From positions 1,680,001 through 1,744,000 of the forward strand of contig JAIGNY010000132.1 in assembly GCA_020152595.1 (NCBI GenBank): a DNA stretch of 64,000 nucleotides, in the 5' to 3' direction. Shown in pieces: positions 24,673 through 36,900 of this stretch. A program made the translations under genes and the position numbers. Numbering within the stretch: the first letter of the stretch is position 1; each line of letters begins with the position of its first letter. Source of the stretch: Chiridota heheva. Lineage: Eukaryota > Echinodermata > Holothuroidea > Apodida > Chiridotidae. The notes under the pieces are model-generated. The model ran no database searches. It worked only from the letters and a program-made list of their open reading frames with translations, and was not told the DNA's origin.

Positions 24673-26012
24673 AGAGGTGCAATTTTGTCGCATGGGGGAA
24701 GGGGGAGGGAAAGTCTATCAATCGGACAAAATATGTCACTTAAAATTTTTCGGGGTGGGGGCAAGTGGAAGAAAATTAACATACAAAGATACAAGTTCGG
24801 AAAAGGTGTGGGGGAACTTGCCCCCTTTCCTCCTTCAAATCCCGCCTATGTATATATATATCTGTATATATTTCTAAACGTAGGCCTTCTGCCTGCATGC
24901 ACTAGGATCCCGGAATCGAACCCGAAAATATGTCCCCCCCCCTCCCCATAAACATTACATTTCATTTCTTTAAACGTCCCGGGACTGTATACTAATAATG
25001 TGCTATTGTGTTCGGTGCGACCACATGCTGTAAAAATGATGAAGGTACATGGACATGCCACAATTTCTATCTTGGTTAAACTGTCGAAATACCATTGATC
25101 TGAGTAAACAGTTTGGTCATTTTGGAGCGGTCTATGGCTGATCAAAATGTTGTCAGTTTAATACCTTCTCGAAATTTGTGACTGGTTGGACAGCTCAAAA
25201 TCTTGGTGTATATTTTTACTTTTCTTTCCTAAATATTAGTCACTGAAAATAAATGGGATATTCTCTTCTTGCATCTAGAATTTCATTTTTTCCACAGCAT
25301 ATTGCAAAATGTAATAGGCCTAAACAACAACTGAGGATGCGAGATAACATCAGCTTTCTGCAACACCATTTATTAAACAAAAGCAATACTGCACATGATT
25401 TCCAAGCTTTATTAGTTAGGCAGTTAGGCATGTAAGGGGCATAGCAAAGATTCAAAACCATTTAGCCACGATTTGCTGCACCACTTCAAAGAATTAAAAC
25501 TGTTGACAAGTAAAACAACAAAGGATTCACAAAAGACAATAACAAGGTCACGCCGCTTATAATACATCACAAAATATGCAAATTTATGTCTAAGATGGAA
25601 AAATGCGGTGAAATTATGATTATTTTCCCGTTTTGTTTTTCTTTTATGAAAGTTTTTGCTACTTTGATAGTTTTAATAGATTTTAAAGCAAAATATATAT
25701 TGCCTGTACACGCCTATTGGCAGGTTCGCTGCAACGGTGGAGATATACTTCGGAAATATTCGGCAGCAATAAGACCCGTAAAATAAATTGTGCCACTCCG
25801 AACAAATTGGCTCATTTAGAAAAATAAATACACACAAACAAAGGAAAAATGCTCACAAGGATAAATCAACAATATGACAAAATCTCAAAGAAAATGCTAT
25901 TGATACTAGTTGTGAAATATCAATTGGTGGCCATACGTTAAACGTGGCATCGAGGCTTTGTTTACCTACAGTCGTTCCCAATATGACGTCATTGCGTACT
26001 GAGCCTTTTAAA
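24673..26012. other. Intergenic, no recognised gene
   Basis: Contains C-rich or G-rich runs near 24700-24950 but no ORF or repeat that I can assign. Confidence 0.4.
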
Positions 26013-26278
26013 GTTATCTCCTTCCTTCATCATGCTTCCCTCTACAACCATATCTAATTCTCCTCTTCCACCCCCTATCTCTACTTTGCTTTTTTTACCC
26101 ATGCACCTCCTCTCTCGATCACAGCTTTCTGACATTTTGTTCTTGTATATTTTTCATTCTTCCCCTGTTTCCTTTCCTTCTTACCTCTAGAATGATCTGA
26201 CCTCTCAGGCACAATTTGACCCTCGTTGTCGTGGTGCCATTAAACCTTCATCAAACAAACAAACAAACAAACAAAAGT
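26013..26278 (+). mobile_element. 5'-truncated LINE 3' end, same family as at 8641 and 56640
   Basis: Matches the last codons ([12 protein letters not shown]) and the 3' UTR of the copy at 56640-57725, including CACCTCCT..TCTCGATC, TGACCTCTCAGGCACAATTT and GTGGTGCCATTAAA, and ends in (AAAC)n at 26255-26275. Only the 3' 266 bp is present, typical of truncated target-primed insertion. Confidence 0.85.
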
Positions 26279-26329
26279 AGGCCGTTGCATGTATAATCTA
26301 TGATACAAACAAACTGAAGTCTGTAGAAG

Positions 26330-27030
26330 TTAAGAACCAATTCAGCCCAAACTTGAGAAACAGGTAGCAGACACTGCAATATGAATACACCCCTGAATGT
26401 GAGGAAACAGGTGATGGAATCGATCAGGCTGAAGAAATAATGACAAAAACATCTACAGAGACAGCAGTAGAAGTATTAGGTTACAAGAAAAAGAAAAGCA
26501 AACCATGGATAGGACCATGATAAACTAATGTTATTCCATTATTTGCTAGACTCAGACGAAAATGGAAAAGCAAGAAAAATACTCTTTGAACAGTTGAACA
26601 AAAAACCTAGGCTAAAGGTTATCCTGTATGTTGGTATCATGAAATCAAATACATAGAAGGAAAATATGGAATTGATATTAATATAAACAATGTTCTGAAG
26701 AAAACAAAAAACAAATGGAAGAAAGAAGTTAAAAAGAAAATTGCTGATGAATTAGAAGAATTGGATCAAAGGAAGAAAAGTATTAAACTCAGATTTCAAC
26801 TAAAAGATAGTTTTGAAAGGCAGAAATATATTGAAGAGTTAAAAACTACCGAGACCCTTGTTATAATCAAATTAAGACTGAATATGAATAAAGCTAAAGC
26901 CAATTACAAGAACAGTTATCTAAATATAAATTGCAATTTTGGTGAGCAGGAAGATACAACCGAATATATTCTTAAATGTGATTATTTCAAGAACACTATT
27001 GGAATGGACATGAGCAAAATAAACTGACCT
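26330..27030 (+). pseudogene. Decayed LINE C-terminal fragment
   Basis: EEIMTKTSTETAVEVLGYKK..KPWIG and, in the last 88 codons, IIKLRLNMNKAKANYKNSY..CNFGEQEDTTEYILKCDYF. The final block is the C-x-F/C..EDT.EHIL.C motif at the end of many LINE polyproteins. Several stops interrupt it. From 27031 to 27783 no gene is seen. Confidence 0.6.
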
Positions 27031-27783
27031 TACTGGCTGCAGTGATACTAACAGTATGGAAAACCTAAGGAAAATAGTATGTTATACGTAGAGAGTAAAT
27101 CAAAATGAAGCTAACAAAGAACATATAAACTTCTCCGATTTCGCGATCTTCAGTCTTGCACGTCATCTACGAATTTATTTTTGCAATCGACTGTGCCTGG
27201 TATTCTCATCAGAGTGGACTCCATGATGAACCACATGTACCACATATGTGATAACATTGCAGAAAGAATGACGCTTGAGACCTCTGGCGTCGGAGCAGGT
27301 CCCGAGAAACTCGGAATCTTAACAAAGTCTAAATTACCATACTTGAAATATCAAGATTCTAGCTAGTGGAATCACCCGAGCACTCCTCTCTCCGGCCCAG
27401 GGCCCCACCGCTTCTACACCAATGTCATGCAGGAAATTACTAACGATCGTTTAGCGTGTTTCTGTTGGATATTTTAGTGGTGTACTGCCTCAGGTGGATT
27501 TGATTTGTTTTGATGGATTTTGCAATATTTTATACCATTTTGGTTTGAAAAAAGACAGAAGCGCAATAACCTCATTATTGTTTAAAAAAAGAAGAATATT
27601 TCCCGAATGCATGTAAGGTAGGAATCAAAACGTAAAACAACGGTTCTAATTTGTTTTGGAAGTTAATATACCGGTTCCGCGAAAGTATGGTATTTGTTGA
27701 ACTTCAACCTGGAAGTAGTCCAAGATTCCTCTGACAATATGAGACGGGGTCAAAGCGATTTTGGGGGACCAAATAGCACTTGA

Positions 27784-28244
27784 GTCTATTTTCCGAAAAT
27801 AATCTGCGTGTTAAGTCAATGGGGAATTTTTTGTAATTTTTGATGTAAATTTTTGCCTATAATTGTCATATTTCTGCATATAAGATAGATTTATTAATTT
27901 ATAGCTGTACTCTTAGGGGTAGATCTGAAAGTCAAATGGGGTAGGGAGAAAAAAGGCCCTACCATGCACCAATGAGGGCCAACCAAAAGCGCAACCTGTG
28001 ACGGAGCTGGGACTTAGTCTATTTTCCGAAAATAATCCGTGTGTTAAGTCAATGAGGAGATTTTTGTAATTTTTGGTGTAAATTTGTGTCATATTTCTGC
28101 ATATACGATAGATTGATTAATTTATAGCTGTACTCTAGGGGTAGATATAAAAGTTAAATAGGGTAGGGAGCAGAAGGGACCCATCATGCACCAATGAGGA
28201 CCAACCAAAAGCGCAACCTGTGACGGAGCTGGAACTTGGTCTAT
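27784..28244. repeat. Two tandem copies of a 222-233-bp unit
   Basis: GTCTATTTTCCGAAAATAATC begins each copy (27784 and 28017), and a third start occurs at 28239. Both copies contain TTAAGTCAATG, TTAATTTATAGCTGTACTC, ATGCACCAATGAGG and GCGCAACCTGTGACGGAGCTGG. They are similar but diverged, and no coding is seen. Confidence 0.8.
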
Positions 28245-30780
28245 TTCCCGACTTAGCCATTGTACGCGCTTTGGCAACTCGGATTTCGGATTTGGCCTGC
28301 TTTAGCGCTTTAGCCCTACCTGGACAATATGGGCTGGGAAGCCATTTTTACTCAATCAGTGATAATTAGCGTTTGTTTGTAATTAGGCACAACCATTATC
28401 AATTAAAAAAAAAAGCAAATGTTTAAATTAAATTTAAGCATGATAAATGCATAAGTTTTGAATGTACTGTCATTTCTGGAATCACAGAAAAAAGGACCAT
28501 GAAGTTTTTCTGAATTGAAGACAAGGAAATGGGTAGTGAGAACAACTCGCTATGCATTTTTATGTGTAAAAACTGCACCACTTTTCGCAGTCGATACCAT
28601 TTACTTGCGAAAATGTATACATCTTACAATTTTAAAAACCAAAGTTCACAAGATAACAACACAGTTGGTCTGAGAAAATAATTGCCTTGTTCATTACAGT
28701 TTACAAAACAAAATTCCGGAGGAAATGAGTCTATTTTCACACTTACTTTGCTATTTGATTGTTCATGTGTCCAGAAATGAAACAATAGTTAGGTATCTGT
28801 GTATTACGAGAGCGAAATCCGTACGCTCTGTCGCGAGAGCGTACAGGTAGCTTGGAACTAATTATTTGCCCCATTGAAGCCTATGATAGAAGAGTCAAGT
28901 TCGGGGTCCTTTTTGTGTCAGAATGTTAAAGATTTGGTATATTTTGTGATGTTTTCCAAAATGTACTGTTTAATTTATCTTGGATACAGGGACTTTCAAT
29001 AGGGGGTGACCAGAGGTTTTGGGCCTTTTTTTAAGGCTGAAGTGAATAGGTGTCACCATTTTGGTATAAATCTGTTTTAAAAGTTTCCCATGAAACTTAC
29101 TGAAACAAATTGTGTCATAGTCAAGACCTATTCCTTCTCTACCATATTTGAAATTTTCAACTTCTCGGCTCCTGTTTTAACTTTCTGACCCATGAAAAGG
29201 GACCTCTCCAAAATATGTTTATTAGTCTTTTCTCTGAGGCTTCTCATATTGAGCTGGCATAGTAATACCTAATTTGTTCTACGCTTAAAAATTCTCCAGT
29301 AAAGTCACGAACAAATGCCTCAAGAAGGCATTACATCGTACGCTTGCGTTTTGATGCATTATTGGGTTTAAAACTATTTGAATGACGCACATTATTTATG
29401 GCTCTGTTTTTTAGAGGGAAAATTTCAAGAACGGAAGACTTTATATTTTATTTTTTGCAGAACACTAGTAGACAAGTTCGACTACTGCTTTATTGATTTT
29501 TTAGATTAAATAAATTAGCTTTTGATATTGTAAACAATTTTCCGACCAGATCTGGTCGCAAAATTTTGTGGACACATGTTGAAGGCCATTTATTTTTTCT
29601 TATACACGATTTTCAATGTGCATGCTTCATGCCCTAATTTGGAGGATTAGGTCAGTATGTGAATTAGGAATGAAGATTCGTGGGAGGAATTGGGTTGCTT
29701 TTGAGTGTTTGTTTCAAGTTTAATTTTGGAAGGCAGAAACTAGAAAGGGTTGTATGCCTGAGTTAATTGCTTGTTTTATACCATTGAAACTTGTATAGTA
29801 AATTTTCTGGTTGCTACTATTTCTGTTAAAGAGAACAAGCTACAGAATATCATCCAGTGTGTAATGAGAATTATTCTTCTTTTAAAACTTGCATCCCTTA
29901 AACTTGCATCCCTTAAAAATTGCAAAATAAATTTGTTAACAATCTATTCCCTGCAAAAATTGTTGAAAAGCCTTCCTCCTTAGGGGAGTTTTTGTCCCAA
30001 AATATTTGAACTCCCTAGATACTGTAATACTACTTATGGGAAAATCCTAGTATACATGTAGCAGTAAATTGCTATATAAAGTAAGTGTTACTACCAGTAT
30101 GCATTTCTTATATTATAAATTTTAATCAAGTTTTATTCTTGAACTGAAATTTTTGTAACACAAAAATTTGAAAAGAAAATTATCAGCAATACTTATTTAA
30201 ACAAAATTAATAACATTTTGTTAAATTTTCAGTTATTTTAATAATGAAATAAAGCTATATTACACAAAAAATCATTTTGTACCTCTTTTCTTGGATTTTA
30301 CATTATAGCCTATATTTGCTATCCATGCAAATTCTTGCTTAAAATGCTGTCAAAAAAGATTCTTCATGTTAAAATTTTGAAACCCTTTGTATCATACCTT
30401 CTAATACCGTATTCAATGTAATAAGCACCCAGGGCGCTTATAAAAATGAAATTGCACCACTTTTTAGGTGCAAAGTTTCCTCCTAAAAAGCGCGGTGGAA
30501 GAAACGGAAAGATATCCCTATCATAAGTAATTACCACAGATTTCTTCTCCCCATGTTAATAGGGATTCAGGCTATTGCACAAAAAAGGTATGGAACATTA
30601 CACATATAAACAGCATTTATTATTTATGGAGGTTGGAATATGTTATTAGTCAAAAAGTGTTGGTTAGGCACTTATTAGAGAAGAGGAACTTACTACATTG
30701 AATAGGGTATTCGCATGTGCAAGATATTTTAAGCGCATATTCTGTTGAGTAATAATACATCTTTCTCTACAGTTCTCATC
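28245..30780. other. Intergenic upstream of MARS2
   Basis: No convincing gene. CGACCAGATCTGGTCG at about 29546 is a 16-bp palindrome. ACCGTATTCAATGTAATAAG at 30408, followed by AAGCACCCAGGGCGCTT, resembles a dispersed hairpin element that recurs in part at 62300-62350. I see no TATA box or CpG-rich promoter that I would assign to MARS2. Confidence 0.4.
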
Positions 30781-30934
30781 ATGATTCAAATGGTAATGCG
30801 AAGGGTACATCTTGCAGTCAAAAGAGGGCAACCTTTCACAATCTATTGTCAGAGAAGTTGTTTCCATGGAGATGCCTCCAACAAAACCAGTAGTAGTTTC
30901 TTTGTTTCAACTCCTATATTCTATGTAAATGCAG
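30781..30934 (+). CDS. MARS2: MARS2 exon 1
   Basis: Residues 1-51. It carries the arginine- and lysine-rich presequence and ends in STPIFYVNA, the first strand of the Rossmann fold. The donor is GTAGGT and intron 1 is phase 1: the last G joins TT of exon 2 to make the valine before PHIGHLY. Confidence 0.88.
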
Positions 30935-33900
30935 GTAGGTTATCTTCTTTCAACAAATATAATATGACCGAACTAAAATATGTGACTTTGTAGTTGCTGA
31001 CTGCCTTACCTTACCTTAATTCTCTCCATGCCAAGAGGTGCATATTGAAGGCCGGGACATCAACTTTCCATTCACTTCTGTCATCTGCTCTCCTTCTTAC
31101 ATCTGTCCTTGATCCCCACCCTGCTTTTGTCTCTCTCCTGCTCAACCATTCTCCTACATGTTATTTTACACCTTCCCACCTTCCTAAGCCCTTCTGGTTT
31201 CCACCCCAAAGCTACAGCGCGATCATTGGACTATTTCTCTCCTTGAAACATATCCAATCCAGTTCCATCTTCTTTGTCTTATTTCATCACTTACTCGTTG
31301 AATTTCTGCTATCTCCAGTATGAGTTCATTTGTCACCATTTGTTGCCATCTGATTTTTAAAATCACCCTCAAATATTTGAATGGGAAGATGTCCAACCTC
31401 TTTTAATCTCCCTTCGTTAACTTCCATTTTTCACATCTGTATAATAGCACAGGCAATGCAACTTTATTTTCAGAACCCTATACCCTATTTAATTTAAGGA
31501 ACGTTCCTCTGGCTTTGGCATTTCTGTGGTGAATGTCTTTAGCTCCAACTCCATTGGCAGTCAGTATTGCTTCAAGGTATGTAAAGTCCTCTACATCCTT
31601 AAATTCCTCATTTTCTTCTTCATACTTTGCGGACTAACTTTGTGTTAACCATAAAATCTTTACTATGATTTAAAATAAAGTTTATTTTTTAAGATAGGAA
31701 CCTAGTAAAATGTAATGCGATAGGTTAGCTTGCATGTAACTTACAGAGATTTTTTTAATAGAAAAATACCAGAATACTTTATACACTTTAAATATAGTTT
31801 ACAGAAACACAGATATTTATGATAGAAAGACAGATCTCTGTCACAGTTTGTTGTTTACTTATCTGCAGCCCTGCCTCTATATAAAAAAAAGGTGTTTGTC
31901 ACCTTGTTATGATACTGTAGAATGCTGAGCCTTTGATTTAAGTTGCTCAAATGTTCCCCCTCGTCTGTGTTCTTCATCTGCTCTGATGTCTCTGCCCTTC
32001 ATCTGCTCTGATGCCTCTGCTCTGATGTCTCTGCCCATCATCTGCTCTGATGTATCTTCCCTTCATCTGCTCTGATGTATCTTCCCTTCATCTGCTCTGA
32101 TGTCTTTTCCCTTCATCTGCTCTGATGTTTCTGCCCTTCATCTGCTCTGATGTCTCTGCCCTTCATCTGCTCTGATGTCTCTGCCCTTCATCTGCTCTGA
32201 TGTCTCTGCCCTTCATCTGCTCTGATGTCTCTTCCCTTTATCTGCTCTGATGTCTCTGCCCTTCATCTGCTCTGATGTCTCTTCCCTTCATCTGCTCTGA
32301 TGTCTCTGCCCTTCATCTGCTCTGATGTTTCTGCCCTTCATCTGCTCTGATGTCTCTGCCCTTTATCTGCTCTGATGTCTCTGCCCTTCATCTGCTCTGA
32401 TGTCTCTGCCCTTCATCTGCTCTGATGTCTCTGCCCTTCATCTGCTCTGATGTCTCTGCCCTTCATCTGCTCTGATGTCTCTGCCCTTTATCTGCTCTGA
32501 TGTCTCTGCCCTTTATCTGCTCTGATGTCTCTGCCCTTTATCTGCTCTGATGTCTCTTCCCTTCATCTGCTCTGATGTCTTTTCCCTTCATCTGCTCTGA
32601 TGTTTCTGCCCTTCATCTGCTCTGTTGTCTCTGCCCTTTATCTGCTCTGATGTTTCTGCCCTTCATCTGCTCTGATGTCTCTTCCCTTCATCTGCTCTGA
32701 TGTTTCTGCCCTTTATCTGCTCTGATGTCTCTGCCCTTTATCTGCTCTGATGTCTCTGCCCTTTATCTGCTCTGATGTCTCTGCCCTTCATCTGCTCTGG
32801 TGTCTCTGCCCTTTATCTGCTCTGATGTCTCTGCCCTTTATCTGCTCTGATGTCTCTGCCCTTCATCTGCTCTGATGTCTCTGCCCTTCATCTGCTCTGA
32901 TGTTTCTGTCCTTCATCTGCTCTGATGTCTCTGCCCTTCATCTGCTCTGATGTCTCTGCCCTTCATCTGCTCTGATGTCTCTGCCCTTCATCTGCTCTGA
33001 TGTCTCTGCCCTTCATCTGCTCTGATGTCTCTGCCCTTTATCTGCTCTGATGTCTCTGCCCTTTATCTGCTCTGATGTCTCTGCCCTTCATCTGCTCTGA
33101 TGTCTCTGCCCTTCATCTGCTCTGATGTCTCTGCCCTTCATCTGCTCTGATGTCTCTGCCCTTCATCTGCTCTGATGTCTCTGCCCTTCATCTGCTCTGA
33201 TGTCTCTGCCCTTTATCTGCTCTGATGTCTCTGCCCTTTATCTGCTCTGATGTCTCTGCCCTTTATCTGCTCTGATGTCTCTTCCCTTCATCTGCTCTGA
33301 TGTCTTTTCCCTTCATCTGCTCTGATGTCTCTGCCCTTCATCTGCTCTGATGTCTCTGCCCTTCATCTGCCCTGATGTCTCTGCCCTTCATCTGCTCTGA
33401 TGTCTCTGCCCTTTATCTGCTCTGATGTCTCTGCCCTTCATCTGCTCTGTTGTCTCTTCCCTTCATCTGCTCAGATGTCTCTGCCCTTCATCTGCTCTGA
33501 TGTCTCTGCCCTTTATCTGCTCTGTTGTCTCTGCCCTTCATCTGCTCTGTTGTCTCTGCCCTTCATCTGATCTGATGTCTCTGCCCTTCATCTGCTCTGT
33601 TGTCTCTTCCCTTCATCTGCTCAGATGTCTCTGCCCTTCATCTGCTCTGATGTCTCTGCCCTTCATCTGCTCTGATGTCTCTGCCCTTCATCTGCTCTGA
33701 TGCCTCTGCTCTGATGTCTCTGCCCATCATCTGCTCTGATGTATCTTCCCTTCATCTGCTCTGATGTATCTTCCCTTCATCTGCTCTGATGTCTTTTCCC
33801 TTCATCTGCTCTGATGTCTCTGCCCTTCATCTGCTCTGATGTTTCTGCCCTTCATCTGCTCTGATGTCTCTGCCCTTCATCTGCTCTGATGTCTCTGCCC

Positions 33901-36900
33901 TTCATCTGCTCTGATGTCTCTGCCCTTCATCTGCTCTGTTGTCTCTGCCCTTCATCTGCTCTGATGTCTCTTCCCTTCATCTGCTCTGATGTCTCTGCCC
34001 TTCATCTGCTCTGATGTCTCTGCCCTTTATCTGCTCTGATGTCTCTGCCCTTCATCTGCTCTGATGTCTCTGCCCTTCATCTGCTCTGATGTCTCTGCCC
34101 TTCATCTGCTCTGGTGTCTCTGCCCTTCATCTGCTCTGATGTCTCTTCCCTTCATCTGCTCTGATGTCTCTGCCCTTCATCTGCTCTGATGTCTCTGCCC
34201 TTCATCTGCTCTGATGTTTCTGCCCTTCATCTGCTCTGATGTCTCTGCCCTTTATCTGCTCTGATGTCTCTGCCCTTCATCTGCTCTGATGTCTCTGCCC
34301 TTCATCTGCTCTGATGTCTCTGCCCTTCATCTGCTCTGATGTTTCTGCCCTTTATCTGCTCTGATGTCTCTGCCCTTCATCTGCTCTGATGTTTCTGCCC
34401 TTCATCTGCTCTGATGTCTCTGCCCTTCATCTGCTCTGATGTTTCTGCCCTTTATCTGCTCTGATGTCTCTGCCCTTCATCTGCTCTGATGTCTTTTCCC
34501 TTCATCTGCTCTGATGTTTCTGCCCTTCATCTGCTCTGATGTCTCTGCCCTTCATCTGCTCTGATGTCTCTGCCCTTTATCTGCTCTGATGTCTCTGCCC
34601 TTTATCTGCTCTGATGTCTCTGCCCTTTATCTGCTCTGATGTCTCTTCCCTTCATCTGCTCTGATGTCTCTGCCCTTTATCTGCTCTGATGTCTCTGCCC
34701 TTCATCTGCTCTGATGTCTCTGCCCTTCATCTGCTCTGATGTCTCTGCCCTTTATCTGCTCTGGTGTCTCTGCCCTTCATCTGCTCTGATGTCTCTTCCC
34801 TTCATCTGCTCTGATGTCTCTGCCCTTCATCTGCTCTGGTGTCTCTGCCCTTCATCTGCTCTGATGTCTCTGCCCTTCATCTGCTCTGATGTCTCTGCCC
34901 TTCATCTGCTCTGATGTCTTTTCCCTTCATCTGCTCTGATGTTTCTGCCCTTCATCTGCTCTGATGTCTCTGCCCTTTATCTGCTCTGATGTCTCTGCCC
35001 TTTATCTGCTCTGATGTCTCTGCCCTTTATCTGCTCTGATGTCTCTTCCCTTCATCTGCTCTGATGTCTCTGCCCTTTATCTGCTCTGATGTCTCTGCCC
35101 TTCATCTGCTCTGATGTCTCTGCCCTTCATCTGCTCTGATGTCTCTGCCCTTCATCTGCTCTGATGTCTTTTCCCTTCATCTGCTCTGATGTCTCTTCCC
35201 TTCATCTGCTCTGATGTCTCTGCCCTTTATCTGCTCTGATGTCTCTGCCCTTCATCTGCTCTGATGTCTCTGCCCTTCATCTGCTCTGATGTCTCTGCCC
35301 TTCATCTGCTCTGATGTCTTTTCCCTTCATCTGCTCTGATGTCTCTGCCCTTCATCTGCTCTGATGTCTCTGCCCTTCATCTGTTCTGATGTTTCTGTGC
35401 TTCATCTGCACTGATCTGCTCAATATCTGTCCACCAACAGTGGTAATAATTATTGAGATAGCCCCCTTAGCACCATTTATTAATTTTCCTTTGCCAAATC
35501 AGTATCAAGTAAAATTAAATTTCTGAGGACTGAACGTAACATATATAGGTATTTTGCACTGGCCGTGGTGTCCAGGTAAAATTTTTGATAAAAGTTTTTT
35601 CCAAAATATATTTTTCCCTATCTATTGATTGAAGGTTTGGGAAAACAATTTTGAAGCAATATAGCTGCCTATTAGGTTCTATATCATGTTTACTGCATGA
35701 TCTGATGCCTTTATGTCATCTGAGTATTATGAATTTAACTTATATATGTGCCAATACATGTACACTGTTTTGCCTTGATTTGCAACTGAGAAGCGCTATA
35801 GTTGGATGAAAAGGAAGCAATTTGTTGATGAATTATTAAAGGAAGCTTTAGTTCGAAAAGACAGAAAATCTTTTAAACTAATTCATTATAATTTTCGTTT
35901 TTTATTGCAGTTGTTTATTGAAGAACGAATTAGGCATTCACTACAAATAATTATGGTTGATTTGAACATTCATTTCAGAGGTTATCACTATTATTATGTG
36001 CGAGAAAAGTGTAGTTAAATATTCTAGAGACTCAAGAGTATTAGGTCCATACATTTCAGCCGAGTGCTCTGTTAAAGTAAGAATATTTCTTTTAAAGAAA
36101 GAATACTAGTATCCACCTTGATACTAGTTTGATCAATGAATTGACAAGTGCTCATTTGACAAAGTTTAGGTAAATTGTATCTTTAAATGAAAAATAATTC
36201 TTAATGAACCCTTACAAATTATCATACTTACTTTACAGCATAAATGATATGATATTTTGTATCTTCTTTTTAGTTCCACACATTGGTCATTTGTATTCAG
36301 CTCTGTTAGCAGATTGTGCCCATCGATGGCACAAAATCCTGGGTACAAAAGTAACTATTTTTTCAACGGGAACAGATGAACATGGACTGAAAATTCAGCA
36401 AGCTGCGGAGAATGCTGGGAAGGATCCGCTACAATTTTGTGATGAGGTTTCTGAGGAATTTAAGGTATACATAATGTAAAAGGTGCAGTAGCTCAGTGGT
36501 TAAGGTGTAGTGGTCATATGCGAAAGGTATCAGGTTCGACTCCTGTCTTGAGCACTGCTTTGTGTCCTTGCACAAAGACACTTTACTCTACTTGCTCCAG
36601 TCCAGTTTACTCAGCTGTAAATGAGTACCAGCACTGCTGGGGAGTTAACCTGTGAAGGACTGACTCCCTGTGTAGGGGGAGCCATGTGCTTTGATCTGCT
36701 TTCACCATGGAAACCAAGATAAGCACCAGCACTGCTGGGGAGTTAACATGTGATGGACTGACTTCCTGTTCAAGGGGAGCCATGTGCGTTGATTTGCTTT
36801 CACCACGGAAACCAGGGATAAGCACCATGGGTCATCATGTCCAGAGTATGGATTTAATAACTTTAACTTAACTTATACTCTACCACGCGGCGATAATATC

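Noticed and set aside
33425..34914. 91- and 66-residue ORFs with repeated MSLPFIC
   Set aside because: Period artefact of the 25-bp array in intron 1.
31975..35405. Possible CRISPR-like array
   Set aside because: The units abut with no unique spacers, and the context is a eukaryotic intron.
35806..36018. 70-residue ORF upstream of exon 2
   Set aside because: Lies in intron 1, is not recognised as any domain, and has low-complexity AT-rich codon use.
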